Positions 38,943 through 47,253 of a DNA stretch of 49,428 nt are shown here, piece after piece (positions within the stretch are counted from its first letter, which is position 1; each line of letters opens with the position of its first letter). This DNA is from a virus. The notes beneath the pieces are model-generated. The model worked only from the letters and a program-made list of their open reading frames with translations, did not search any database and was not told the DNA's origin. The stretch spans positions 1 through 49,428 of IMG/VR virus record IMGVR_UViG_3300029787_000084; one strand, written 5' to 3'. Both the position numbers and the translations under genes were made by a program.

Positions 38943-40117
38943 GCAACAGACTTTCTTATAACATTCATCATATTTTTCTCAGGAGGTTGCTTAGTTGTTC
39001 CATGTCTAGCCCTTCTTACTTCTTTCATAAGGTCATCTAACTTCTTAGCTCCTGCATTTGTAGAACCATTTCCTATGTCTGCAACAGCATCAGCCGCTAC
39101 AACGTATTCACCATCTGCTACCTTCAAAGGCTCACCACTTCCTGACGGAGACATTTCATCACTTACTATCTCAGCATCAATGCTGTCGCTCATGCCGTCA
39201 CCTTCTCCTTCTAGTAGCCTACCTAAACCTGCTTCTCCACCACCCATCTCTCCAGATGCCACTCGCATCTGTAAATCACGGAGTGCTTCACTGCCAAACG
39301 CTTGAACAAATACTGAAATATCTTTCTCAGGATCAGATGACATTCCTTGCAACGCTCTTATAGCATTAAGCATTATTTCTTGAGGGTCATTACCTTGCAT
39401 ATCTGCCTGACCACCCTCTCTCATGCCAGCATCTGCCATTGTTAATGGCGAGTAACCCTCTGGCGTGAACTCTCCTGTCATAATATTATTAGCTTCTCTC
39501 TGCATAGCAGGATTCAAAGCAATCCCTGCAACGTTGCTTAGTGCATCTTGAACCTTTGGATTGCCTAGTAGCCCCACCAATCCACCCATATTCATAACCT
39601 GTGTTCCATAGTTAGGAGCTACACCATAGTCAAACTCTGCATCAAAGCCTGGTCTGTAGCCAGGAGGTGGTCTTCTCATTATTCTCCTGGGTGCCATTCT
39701 TTCTCTATTGTCAAAATCAACATCCTCTTCTTCTGGCATTGCAGGAGGAGGTATAGCTCCTTGAGCTATAGTTGCCTGACCTAAACTAACAGGGTCTTTT
39801 AATGTGGTCATTAGGTTTTGACCAAAGGTTGGAGTTGAACCCGTTGCAGTTTGCACTGCCTGTCTAGCTGAGTCTGTAACTGCTTGACCAGTTCCTGCAC
39901 CACCAAAAGCTTCTAACCCCTTACCTAGAGCTTGACCACCAAAGAAACTTAAAGCTCCTGTCTTTACACCCTCTTCAAAGTCTCCTGTCTCCATAAATCT
40001 TCCAAGACCTGATCCTACTGCTCCTGCACCCACTGCTCCAAGAGTTCCAAGTATGCCAGTTGTTGCTCCTGCACCTAAACTTGATCCTAATAATCCTAAT
40101 ATTAAAGGGAGTGCCAT
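38939..40117 (-). CDS. Virion protein with ADGEYVV domain
   Basis: A 392-residue protein. The N-terminal 60 residues are Gly/Ala-rich and membrane-like (LILGLLGSSLGAGATTGIL...), and the middle has Pro/Met-rich segments and MNMGGLVGLLG. The C-terminal domain has LKVADGEYVVAADAVADIGNGS...GAKKLDDLMKEVRRARHGT, a recurrent marine-phage domain of unknown function. ATG 40117 is preceded by GAGGT and is preferred over TTG 40120. It overlaps the next gene by ATGA. Probable ejection-complex component. Confidence 0.8.
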   Translation of the reverse strand: MALPLILGLLGSSLGAGATTGILGTLGAVGAGAVGSGLGRFMETGDFEEGVKTGALSFFGGQALGKGLEAFGGAGTGQAVTDSARQAVQTATGSTPTFGQNLMTTLKDPVSLGQATIAQGAIPPPAMPEEEDVDFDNRERMAPRRIMRRPPPGYRPGFDAEFDYGVAPNYGTQVMNMGGLVGLLGNPKVQDALSNVAGIALNPAMQREANNIMTGEFTPEGYSPLTMADAGMREGGQADMQGNDPQEIMLNAIRALQGMSSDPEKDISVFVQAFGSEALRDLQMRVASGEMGGGEAGLGRLLEGEGDGMSDSIDAEIVSDEMSPSGSGEPLKVADGEYVVAADAVADIGNGSTNAGAKKLDDLMKEVRRARHGTTKQPPEKNMMNVIRKSVA

Positions 40118-40126
40118 CAATAACCT

Positions 40127-40234
40127 CTAAAAAAGTTCACTTGAACTTTTATCATACAACAAGTCGAATGTGAAGTGAAGTCTTTTGCGTCTACAGATAT
40201 GTTCATAAACAGCCAAAACCACAATAAAAACCAT
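40127..40234 (-). CDS. Possible 35-residue membrane peptide
   Basis: A short frame (MVFIVVLAVYEHICRRKR...) with a hydrophobic start and basic stop-transfer-like segment, ending DKSSSELF, where SSSEL is encoded by palindrome copy 17. No ribosome site is evident, so it may be chance; it matters because the palindrome is again in the same frame. Otherwise the 40118-40256 gap holds only the palindrome. Confidence 0.3.
   Translation of the reverse strand: MVFIVVLAVYEHICRRKRLHFTFDLLYDKSSSELF
40133..40148. repeat. Palindrome copy 17
   Basis: Exact AAGTTCACTTGAACTT with A- and T-tract flanks in the gap between two late genes. Confidence 0.95.
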
Positions 40235-40256
40235 ATAGATGTAAAAATTCTTCGTA

Positions 40257-40559
40257 TTACCATTTTACTTTATCTGCCCAATATGCCGCTGACATCTTTC
40301 CCTTGGCAATATTTTTACCATGTCTAGCCTTAAAGCTCTTACGTTTGTTCTTCATGCGTTGTGATTCTCCTGCTTTAGGTTTACCTGCTGTGCCTTTTAA
40401 CTTTCCTACGGCTTTACCTTGTTGACCAAAGCGTATTGTTTTAATCTTGTCGCCTTCTTTGGCTACAACTATGTGTGACTTCTTTGGATGACTAGGCGTT
40501 CTCTTTGGCTTGTTAAACCCTGATACACCTGCTCTAGCTAATCTTGGGTCTTTACTCAT
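40257..40559 (-). CDS. Small basic AAYWADKVKW-family protein
   Basis: A 100-residue very basic protein (pI clearly high) ending KRKSFKARHGKNIAKG...SAAYWADKVKW, a C-terminal signature shared by many marine phage proteins of unknown function. It starts MSKDPRLARAGVSGFNKPKR. It overlaps the lysozyme gene by 8 bases. The charge suggests DNA or virion-core binding. Confidence 0.8.
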   Translation of the reverse strand: MSKDPRLARAGVSGFNKPKRTPSHPKKSHIVVAKEGDKIKTIRFGQQGKAVGKLKGTAGKPKAGESQRMKNKRKSFKARHGKNIAKGKMSAAYWADKVKW

Positions 40560-41061
40560 TGATTTCCATCATCTTTATAGCTTTTTCAGTTGTCTCTTTG
40601 TTTCTTCTTGTCCAACCTTTACCAAAAGTATTGAATGTTTTTAATGACTCATAGAAATTCTGACGTATCTTACCAAACTCTTCTATAACATATTCTGTAT
40701 CTTGTGTTTTAATTAACGCTAATGTCTTCGGACCTATAGCACCATCCTGTGATGCCCCACATATTTTCTGTATAGCCTTTGCGCTGCGACCAGTTCCCGA
40801 ATTAACAGCCCAGTCAAAAACCACCCAATCAACGCCAGATTCTAGGTCATCACATTTACAGCGATTCCAGTAGTTTTTCTTATATATAGGAGCTACATCT
40901 TCGACTGTAAGGTCTTTCATGTCCTTAGTACCACCCCATTTCTCATACACTCTCTTCGTAACTCCCAGGTTTGTTTCGCCCCCAGGGTCTTTTGGATGAT
41001 TCACATAGCCCCCTTCGTGGTGTAGTAACATTTTTAAACACTCGTCAAAATTATCTTTCAT
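40552..41061 (-). CDS. Endolysin (GH108 lysozyme)
   Basis: A 169-residue muramidase that cuts host peptidoglycan at lysis. LLHHEGGYVNHPKDPGGETN carries the GH108 catalytic Glu (E16 in HEGGY) and the following NLGVT; YWNRCKCDDLESGVDWVVFDWAVNSG and DGAIGPKTL are the later family motifs, the last belonging to the C-terminal binding half. No signal peptide, so export would need the adjacent holin. Length is normal for the family. Confidence 0.92.
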   Translation of the reverse strand: MKDNFDECLKMLLHHEGGYVNHPKDPGGETNLGVTKRVYEKWGGTKDMKDLTVEDVAPIYKKNYWNRCKCDDLESGVDWVVFDWAVNSGTGRSAKAIQKICGASQDGAIGPKTLALIKTQDTEYVIEEFGKIRQNFYESLKTFNTFGKGWTRRNKETTEKAIKMMEINE

Positions 41062-41338
41062 TGTCTTCCTCCTTTTTTACTATAATAGCATTTTTTATAA
41101 TAAAATCTATCCAATCCTTTGACATATCGTAGGAGTAAAACCCCTGACAATACTTGCAAGTAAGCTGATCATCCACTTTCTCCATAGTATGACCACAAAC
41201 TTCGCACCTAATTGATGGTGGCGTTATTATTCTCTTTATCCTTTGGAAGATAAACTTCCACATAGGAATTACATTGTGGGCAGGATAAATTTGTAACCAT
41301 TGTATATTCTTCATTGTTTTCAACATCATGGTCACCAC
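41051..41338 (-). CDS. Zinc-ribbon protein overlapping another frame
   Basis: The C-terminal part has CEVCGHTM...LTCKYCQGFY, two CxxC knuckles of a zinc ribbon, followed by a helical tail. The frame is open from 41338 with GGGGTGG upstream; an internal ATG at 41263 is the alternative start. The part between 41208 and 41338 overlaps a different, well-supported gene in another frame, so the true N-terminus is unclear. It overlaps the lysozyme start by 11 bases. Function unknown. Confidence 0.55.
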   Translation of the reverse strand: MVTMMLKTMKNIQWLQIYPAHNVIPMWKFIFQRIKRIITPPSIRCEVCGHTMEKVDDQLTCKYCQGFYSYDMSKDWIDFIIKNAIIVKKEEDNER

Positions 41339-41375
41339 CCCATATTAACTCATTTTTACAATGCCAACATTTCAT
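41208..41375 (-). CDS. 55-residue zinc-ribbon protein MKCWHCKN
   Basis: A short gene with MKCWHCKNELIWGGDHD at its start and NLSCPQCNSYVEVYLP later: two CxxC knuckles forming a zinc ribbon. I recognise this as a widespread small marine-phage protein of unknown role. The start overlaps the holin stop (ATGA) and AAGGAT lies 7 bases upstream. It is below common ORF length cutoffs. It lies between holin and lysozyme. Confidence 0.8.
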   Translation of the reverse strand: MKCWHCKNELIWGGDHDVENNEEYTMVTNLSCPQCNSYVEVYLPKDKENNNATIN

Positions 41376-41767
41376 TTTGTTAATCCTTTTTGCTTTTCAT
41401 ATGTCCTCAAGCCGCCAATTCCTAGCATACCACCTAAAACCGTTAGCAACGTACTCATATCGAAATCTGGCAAATCTGGAACATCTACTCCTGCAAATGC
41501 ACATACGAATATAATTATATCTTTTAGGAGAAAATGATATAGGAACGCAATCGCACAGACCCAGCCAACTGCTGGTCGCCAGCCTCCCTTAAACAATGAA
41601 CCTGACTGTGCTTCAGCTTTATTGACCTCTATTTGCGAAAGTGCCAATTCCTGAGCGTGTTTTGATCCAATCGTAGCTATTTCGTGGGCAAGCTTTGCTT
41701 TTTGATCCTTGTCCTCAATAAATTTATCTAGCAACCCTGTAACAGGTGCAATTAAACTTTGTAACAT
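41372..41767 (-). CDS. Holin (3-TM family)
   Basis: A 131-residue protein with an N-terminal helical soluble part, GGWRPAVGWVCAIAFLYHFLL (TM1, about residues 61-81), DIIIFVCAFAGV (TM2) and LLTVLGGMLGIGGLRTYEKQKG (TM3 and tail). The GGWRP...W and GLGGLRTYEK-like ends are the signature of 3-TM holins (PF11351-like). It makes the membrane lesion that lets the lysozyme out. Adjacent to the endolysin as usual. Confidence 0.9.
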   Translation of the reverse strand: MLQSLIAPVTGLLDKFIEDKDQKAKLAHEIATIGSKHAQELALSQIEVNKAEAQSGSLFKGGWRPAVGWVCAIAFLYHFLLKDIIIFVCAFAGVDVPDLPDFDMSTLLTVLGGMLGIGGLRTYEKQKGLTK

Positions 41768-42006
41768 TATCTAAACCTCTTAACTTTCTTAGCTATACTT
41801 TTAGGCTGTTTAACAAATTGTTTACCTGCTTTTGTACCTTTACGTTTAGCTTTTGTTGTTGATGCGTATTCTTGTGGAGACAATGATTTAATTGCTTTTT
41901 CAGGCAAATAGCGTTCACCTGTCTTAGCACTAGGCTTACCACTTTTGGTTCTCCACTTTTGTTTTGACCAGTTCTTTAAACTTTTTTGTGACTTTTTAAG
42001 TGGCAT
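41767..42006 (-). CDS. DUF5872-like basic protein
   Basis: A 79-residue basic protein: SLKNWSKQKWRTKSGKPS, TGERYLPEKAIKSLSPQEYASTT and GKQFVKQPKSIAKKVKRFR match the DUF5872 pattern. Function unknown. Shares its stop/start with the holin (overlap of one base). Confidence 0.82.
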   Translation of the reverse strand: MPLKKSQKSLKNWSKQKWRTKSGKPSAKTGERYLPEKAIKSLSPQEYASTTKAKRKGTKAGKQFVKQPKSIAKKVKRFR

Positions 42007-42011
42007 TTTTC

Positions 42012-42308
42012 TTAGGTCTTCCCCTTTTTCGTTTTGTGCTTTGCTCTAATTTCTTCTTTTGCCTTTTTGGCGATTTGAGCTTGTTTGGTTTTTCCTGAGA
42101 CTTTTGCCCTTTGCTCCATGACAGTAAGGATTTGAATTTTTCTAGCAAACGGTTTGCTAATACGCTTAACCTTACGAGCAGTTGCTTGGGCATCTGCCAC
42201 AGTGGCAAATCTAATATTGACTGTATCTTTGGGATTTTCATCTGTATAAAGCCTCCTTCCAGAACCTTTTGGTTTTTTTCCTGTTCCTAATTTAGGGTCT
42301 TTCGCCAT
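42012..42308 (-). CDS. Small basic conserved protein
   Basis: A 98-residue protein: MAKDPKLGTGKKPKGSGRRL, YTDENPKDTVNIRFATVADA, KPFARKIQILTVMEQRAKVSGK and a Lys tail, a pattern I have seen in several marine phages. A competing frame at 41996-42241 lies in its shadow. Starts in a TAATG overlap with the upstream gene. Function unknown. Confidence 0.8.
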   Translation of the reverse strand: MAKDPKLGTGKKPKGSGRRLYTDENPKDTVNIRFATVADAQATARKVKRISKPFARKIQILTVMEQRAKVSGKTKQAQIAKKAKEEIRAKHKTKKGKT

Positions 42309-42601
42309 TAATTCTTATAACCACCACCTGCTTTTTTGTATCTAGCGGCTAGTAATTGAGCTTTTCTTGCCGACCATTGACCAGGCTTGCCTCCAGACGA
42401 CCCTGCTTTTATTGCTGAAAACATTCTCTTTCTCATGCCTGGTTTTGTGTAGTTACCTGCTTCGTTTACTTTAGATTTAGCTTTGCCTCCTGTCTTTAAA
42501 CTTATAGACTTTAATGCTTTAGCTTGTCCTGCGTGTGCTTTACTAGCTTTAGTTAGTTTACTAGCTACTTTCTTTATTGTTTTTTTAGCTCTTGCTGTCA
42601 T
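42308..42601 (-). CDS. Small basic GGKPGQWSARKAQ-family protein
   Basis: A 97-residue Lys/Ala-rich protein starting MTARAKKTIKKVASKLTK (GGAG 6 bases upstream of ATG 42601; a start at 42622 lacks one). The C-terminal KVNEAGNYTKPGMRKRMF...GGKPGQWSARKAQLLAARY is the hallmark of an uncharacterised phage family. It overlaps the EF-hand gene by 17 bases. Confidence 0.82.
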   Translation of the reverse strand: MTARAKKTIKKVASKLTKASKAHAGQAKALKSISLKTGGKAKSKVNEAGNYTKPGMRKRMFSAIKAGSSGGKPGQWSARKAQLLAARYKKAGGGYKN

Positions 42602-42926
42602 CTTTAGCTCCTCTCTTTGCAAGCTGATTAAATCCTATAAAGGAAGCCAAGACTCCCATGTTACTTAATACCCAAATTTCAGCAATTCCTGAGAGGTGGT
42701 CAATTCTTTCAATAGGAACAAGGGGTGTCATTAACACTATAATAAAAGTTGTTACTGTTAATGCAGAAAACCAAACCAGATATCTTTGTTGATCTTCTTT
42801 TTTATCTCGATTTTCTAAAAGAACCATACGCTCTCGCATAGCCATTTCTTGATCTGATACTATACCATCACCGTTGGTGTCAGCTTTTTCCCATATAGAA
42901 CCTTTTTCTAATTGCTTTTGTTTCAT
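42585..42926 (-). CDS. EF-hand membrane protein
   Basis: A 113-residue protein with a single EF-hand calcium loop DTNGDGIVSDQE (residues 16-27), a charged helix, and two transmembrane helices (about 50-69, WFSALTVTTFIIVLMTPLVP, and 82-99). This mix is recurrent in marine phages near lysis genes. A calcium-sensing holin-like or virion role is possible; nothing is established. It overlaps the methyltransferase stop by 4 bases. Confidence 0.82.
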   Translation of the reverse strand: MKQKQLEKGSIWEKADTNGDGIVSDQEMAMRERMVLLENRDKKEDQQRYLVWFSALTVTTFIIVLMTPLVPIERIDHLSGIAEIWVLSNMGVLASFIGFNQLAKRGAKDDSKS

Positions 42927-43477
42927 TCTACTCTTCCGTAAAATTTAGTCTGATCTTTGTTATTCTCATCAAAATAATACCAACAACAATTATCCTTACC
43001 AGTATTCTTACTACCCTCTATCCACTTTATTCTACCAATACTTACAACTTTCTTCAACATTTTCTGAAAAATACTGCTTTGTTTAGTATGCATCCAATCT
43101 GCATCAAACAATAACCATGCAGGCTTTATTGATGTTAAGTGAAATATAAGTGGATGAAGAACCTCTCTATCCCAAGGTGGATTAGTTATAAAACAATCCA
43201 TAACTGGCACATCTTCTGCCATTAAACTTAGTGCATTTTTCTTAACTATATCTTTTCTTTGTGGCTCAATATCACAAGCATAACTGCATATAAAACGTAA
43301 CTCATCTAATTGCATTACGTTTATTTTCTCTAAATGATCTATTAATGCACCATTACCTGCACAAGGCTCTACAAAATGTTTTACATTTTTTAAATGAGGA
43401 AACAATGGCTCTACTGCCTCTTTTGGAGTTGGATAATAATCCCTTGGGATTCTCTCAAAGTTACTTCTTTTGCCCAT
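42923..43477 (-). CDS. Late SAM-dependent methyltransferase
   Basis: A 184-residue class I methyltransferase with motif I FVEPCAGNGAL (about 35-45) and motif IV TNPPWDR, the NPPW form typical of N6-adenine enzymes. IPRDYYPTPKEAVEPL precedes motif I, as in Dam-like and phage N6A enzymes. It is short, without a clear target-recognition domain. It sits in the late tail/lysis region, so it is expressed later than the methyltransferase at 25796 and may modify virion DNA or another substrate. Confidence 0.8.
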   Translation of the reverse strand: MGKRSNFERIPRDYYPTPKEAVEPLFPHLKNVKHFVEPCAGNGALIDHLEKINVMQLDELRFICSYACDIEPQRKDIVKKNALSLMAEDVPVMDCFITNPPWDREVLHPLIFHLTSIKPAWLLFDADWMHTKQSSIFQKMLKKVVSIGRIKWIEGSKNTGKDNCCWYYFDENNKDQTKFYGRVE

Positions 43478-43478
43478 T

Positions 43479-43775
43479 TTATGGAAGACTTACTGTTACT
43501 GAACCTAAAGCTGATGTTCCAGATATACCTTGTGGATGAGGAGTATTAACCTTACTAATTTTTAAAAAACCATTATGTTCAAATATTGATCCAACTTCTA
43601 AATTGTCATCATGTGATTGTAAGTTAGTTAATACCATTTCAGTATGCCTACCTTGTCCTCCTGAGTTCTGTTGCTCTGTATACAAAGCAAAAGCTCTTAC
43701 TATCTGTGTAATATATTGAGGGTCATAGTCCGTAGGAGCAGACGGAAAGAACGGTATAGGTACTTTGCCTACCAT
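43479..43775 (-). CDS. Small tail-module protein
   Basis: A 98-residue protein starting MVGKVPIPFFPSAPTDYDPQ. QIVRAFALYTEQQNS is a short helix and the rest is beta-rich, ending with GSVTVSLP. It directly follows the large tail/stabilisation gene (overlap of one base) and may be its partner. Family pattern familiar from marine phages, function unknown. Confidence 0.72.
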   Translation of the reverse strand: MVGKVPIPFFPSAPTDYDPQYITQIVRAFALYTEQQNSGGQGRHTEMVLTNLQSHDDNLEVGSIFEHNGFLKISKVNTPHPQGISGTSALGSVTVSLP

Positions 43776-45904
43776 TATCTTCTACCATCTTGCCTAATAT
43801 CTATTCTAGGCGTTCCTAAACGCCATGTAACACCTGCATCTGTACTTTCTAACCTAACAGCAAATGAACGCCCTCTGAGGCGTATATCAGCCTTCTCAGT
43901 GTATAACTCTATAGGCGTACTAGCTGATTGCGTGACGGTGCTTGAATCTGAGTTCTCGTATGTAGTGCCAGGGAATCTTCTAGCTTTTACTGTAAGGTTA
44001 ACGCTTGGTGATGTTGCCGTTGATTCTCTAAACGTAACATCTGGTATAACCCTGTTAGCTAAAAAGAATTTATCTCCATCTCCCATCGTTATTTGACTAG
44101 ATTCTATATACGATGTTATTCCTGAAGCAGGAGACTCTGAACCGTCATCTAAACCAAACTCCTGATAATATAAGTAATTATCTGTTGATGCGGCTACAGG
44201 ATATAAAAGAACACCTCTATCCACCCACGCTGTTCTTGCTAATGTGCCATAATACCAAACATTTTGCTCGTAGTTATAAACAACGTAACTGTCATTGGTT
44301 GTTGATTCTGATGATGGATAAAACCACCATACTTCTGAATAAGCACTATTCTGACCAGACACTATTTTAGTGTCCTGATCTCTGTTTAAATTGTTAAATA
44401 CATAATCTTGCACTGTGCATGGTAACTTTTGTGTTCGACCATTATAGACATAGAACTCTCTATAACCCATCCAGTAAACTGATTCTTCTACAGCTACGGC
44501 AGAGTTTTCAGATATTATGGTGGTATTTCTGCCAACCTCTGTAATACCAAATGTAAACGGAGGTCCGATAAACTGTAGTGCATGAACTGACACATCTGTA
44601 ATAACCAATGTCTGTTGTTTGGTTTGTACGGCTGTAATAATCTCTGATCCTGTACCAATACGCAATTCTCCTGCTGTATTAGTAGCTAAAGCGTTCCACG
44701 CTGTAAGACTTTCCTGAGAACCAAAACGAATTAGTAATGGGTCTTGAACCCCACTGTTTGTTTCGCTGTCACAACCAAAGGCTAAAATGTGTCTGTCTCT
44801 TTCAGAGACTATTATTTTCTTGGCTACAGTAGGTGCATTAGTAGAGCCTGATAATGATGTTATATTAACAGCCCTTGCCGATGTACCACCTGATCTATCC
44901 CAATAGAATATTCCACCATCTCTAACATTCATAACAAGGTCTTCGCCAAAGTTATCGTGTGACCAATGACGTAACTGCGCTCCTGATATGGTTGTTGTCG
45001 CAGGAATACCCCACCCACCTAGTGCCTCTGTTACTGTAGCATCATCAGCATGGGTAGCCGCTGACGTTCCAAACAAACCCCTTGTTAAACCTGTAAAAGT
45101 TGTTGATGTTTTGCCTGTATGTTGAATTAGTTCGCTATCTATTAATATATATCCTGCTGACTCAAAATTAGCCGCTGAATCTACTGTTACTGATGTTGCA
45201 GATGCTGTCATTCCACTGCCATCGTTTACGGCTGTCGTAGCCGCTGAACCACTAATACCACCCCATATACCTGCACCCCATCCTGTTCCGTATGAGTTAT
45301 CTTCTAAACCTACGTTTAGTTGATATGTGCCAACTGTAGAACTTCCTCCTTTGCCACTACCGTTATCGTTTGAGTTTGCTGTTACTGCGCTACCACTAGT
45401 GTCTTTTGCTGATATAGTATAGGTATTAGAGGCTGTTACGGAGGCTATTTGATACTCTTGATTTATAACGGCTGCTGTTATATTCCCACTAGCATGAAAT
45501 GCTGTAGCTCCACTAAATGTTACATAGTCATTTATATTTGCACCATGATCTGTGTCTGTCACTGTAATTGTAGAACTGTCAGTGGATGCCGTAAAAGTTA
45601 CATCTCCTGCTGAAGTAGTTAATCTTATAGGCGTTACGTCATAATACACACCACCTGCGTTTAAGTAATACTTTTCACTTGTACCTATACCTATAAAGTT
45701 TGTGTTATCTAATGCTGTCCAAGTATGCAAAGCACGACAACTACCTTGAAACTGTGTATCAGAATACTTTGTCCAACCACCTATTTTTTCTGGAAGACCT
45801 GCTCTAAACCTAATCTTATTACAGTCAAACCAACCACCTTCGTTTGTATAGGATGTTGAGTCTCTGTTTATACCTGCTCTAAACTGTAATTTAGTTAAAG
45901 CCAT
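43775..45904 (-). CDS. Tail/stabilisation protein
   Basis: A 709-residue beta-rich protein starting LTKLQFRAGINRDSTSYTNEGGWFDCNKIRFR...PEKIGGWTKY, an N-terminal motif I associate with P22-like tail accessory (stabilisation) or tubular proteins of marine podoviruses. Between residues about 95 and 260 are Ser/Thr-rich immunoglobulin-like repeats, probably inserted. Later segments (WVDRGVLLYPVAASTDNYLYYQEFG) suggest a beta-propeller. It probably joins portal and fibres. Placement in a tail role is strong; the exact homologue is not. Confidence 0.8.
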   Translation of the reverse strand: MALTKLQFRAGINRDSTSYTNEGGWFDCNKIRFRAGLPEKIGGWTKYSDTQFQGSCRALHTWTALDNTNFIGIGTSEKYYLNAGGVYYDVTPIRLTTSAGDVTFTASTDSSTITVTDTDHGANINDYVTFSGATAFHASGNITAAVINQEYQIASVTASNTYTISAKDTSGSAVTANSNDNGSGKGGSSTVGTYQLNVGLEDNSYGTGWGAGIWGGISGSAATTAVNDGSGMTASATSVTVDSAANFESAGYILIDSELIQHTGKTSTTFTGLTRGLFGTSAATHADDATVTEALGGWGIPATTTISGAQLRHWSHDNFGEDLVMNVRDGGIFYWDRSGGTSARAVNITSLSGSTNAPTVAKKIIVSERDRHILAFGCDSETNSGVQDPLLIRFGSQESLTAWNALATNTAGELRIGTGSEIITAVQTKQQTLVITDVSVHALQFIGPPFTFGITEVGRNTTIISENSAVAVEESVYWMGYREFYVYNGRTQKLPCTVQDYVFNNLNRDQDTKIVSGQNSAYSEVWWFYPSSESTTNDSYVVYNYEQNVWYYGTLARTAWVDRGVLLYPVAASTDNYLYYQEFGLDDGSESPASGITSYIESSQITMGDGDKFFLANRVIPDVTFRESTATSPSVNLTVKARRFPGTTYENSDSSTVTQSASTPIELYTEKADIRLRGRSFAVRLESTDAGVTWRLGTPRIDIRQDGRR

Positions 45905-45913
45905 ACTATTCTC

Positions 45914-47215
45914 TTATGTTCTAATAATATAGTTTAATATTATCGTAGGCTGTACGTTGTTATGTGCCGAACCACTGCCAGTGCTAGATGTTGTAATCGT
46001 AGCTGCTGCACCTAACTGACCACTACCACCCCTGTTTGTAGAATCACCACCCACTTGCTGTTGGGCGGCAACGGTGTGCGTGTGTGCAGGTAACTGTGCT
46101 GTTGACAATGTATGCGTTTCAGAACCTCCTGTGTCTCCCAATGTATCACCATTAAGACCACCAGTTTGATCAGTAAGTCTATCTGCTGATGATCCCCCCA
46201 TGTCATCTTGACCTGCAACAACTCTTCCTCTTAAATCTGGCAAGTTAAAAGTTGACGACCCATCACCTGTTCCATATGTAGTACTTATGGCAGAAAATAA
46301 GTCTGCATAAGTTGATCGTGAAATAGCCTGTCCATAACATAACAAAAAGCCTGTTGGAGCAGATGTTCCTGCATAAGGCATTAGTGCGCCAGTAGGCATA
46401 ATATATTCCTTAAAGTCACTCGCAGGTACTGATTTCATCGTACCACCATCGTTAACAACCACACCATCAGTGTCTGCTATGGTTATAGAACTACCTACAG
46501 ATGTGCCTCCGTCTAGTAAATTTAGCTCAGCTGCTGTAGACGTTATAGCCGTAGCGTTAATTGCAAGTTTACCTGTAACCACGTTAAACGTGCCGTTATC
46601 TTCTATTCTAGCAACTTCTGTTCCATCTCTTTGTTGAAATATTATGTCTTTTTCATCAACAACAGGTCTAATAATCACATCGCTAGAAGAGTTAGTAATT
46701 CTTAGTATTTCTGTATCACTAACAGAAAATTTAAAATCTCCTCCTGCTGCATCTAAATCAATATCATCAGAACTAGAGGTTTTAATACCTTTAACTTTAA
46801 GTCCTGAAGTTAAATCAGTGACTGCTGCTCCTGATCCTGCACCATCTGCAAATATAATAGCTGAATCTCCTGCTAAAATACTTACGTTAGCACCAGAGCC
46901 TTGTGTAAATGTAGCCGTTTGGCTTGTTCCGTTTTTTACAAAGTATAGCTTGTCTGCATCATTAGGGCTTATAGTTACTGTATTAGTTCCAGAGGGCGAT
47001 CCACCTAAAACAAGAACTTTGTACATACCATCAGACAAACTACCATCTGATGTTGTTAGTGTATGAGTTGTTCCAGATAAAGTTATTGCACCTACACCAT
47101 TTACTAACCTGTCTATAATATCAAAATTTGTGTTTGTAGTAGTACCCCAAGCTCCTGCCTTTTCACCAAGACCGATTTTTTCTATACCACCATTTAATGT
47201 ATATGTACTTGGCAT
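45914..47215 (-). CDS. Tail fibre with phage tail collar domain
   Basis: A 433-residue fibre. The N-terminal MPSTYTLNGGIEKIGLGEKAGAWG fits a virion-attachment domain. The middle is Ser/Thr/Gly-rich beta structure with TAAELNLLDG, a common fibre spacer. The C-terminal collar domain has MPYAGTSAPTGFLLCYGQAI...STFNLPDLRGRVVAG (about 275-340), then a His-containing end (QLPAHTHTV) as in receptor-binding tips. It should bind the host surface. Confidence 0.9.
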   Translation of the reverse strand: MPSTYTLNGGIEKIGLGEKAGAWGTTTNTNFDIIDRLVNGVGAITLSGTTHTLTTSDGSLSDGMYKVLVLGGSPSGTNTVTISPNDADKLYFVKNGTSQTATFTQGSGANVSILAGDSAIIFADGAGSGAAVTDLTSGLKVKGIKTSSSDDIDLDAAGGDFKFSVSDTEILRITNSSSDVIIRPVVDEKDIIFQQRDGTEVARIEDNGTFNVVTGKLAINATAITSTAAELNLLDGGTSVGSSITIADTDGVVVNDGGTMKSVPASDFKEYIMPTGALMPYAGTSAPTGFLLCYGQAISRSTYADLFSAISTTYGTGDGSSTFNLPDLRGRVVAGQDDMGGSSADRLTDQTGGLNGDTLGDTGGSETHTLSTAQLPAHTHTVAAQQQVGGDSTNRGGSGQLGAAATITTSSTGSGSAHNNVQPTIILNYIIRT

Positions 47216-47230
47216 TGCTTCTCCTTAAAA

Positions 47231-47246
47231 AAGTTCACTTGAACTT
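47231..47246. repeat. Palindrome copy 18
   Basis: Exact AAGTTCACTTGAACTT with A- and T-tract flanks, between two tail genes. Confidence 0.95.
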
Positions 47247-47253
47247 TTATACC

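Noticed and set aside
41996-42241. 81-codon minus-strand frame
   Set aside because: It is a frame shadow of the conserved gene at 42012-42308, which has the better start and recognisable family sequence.
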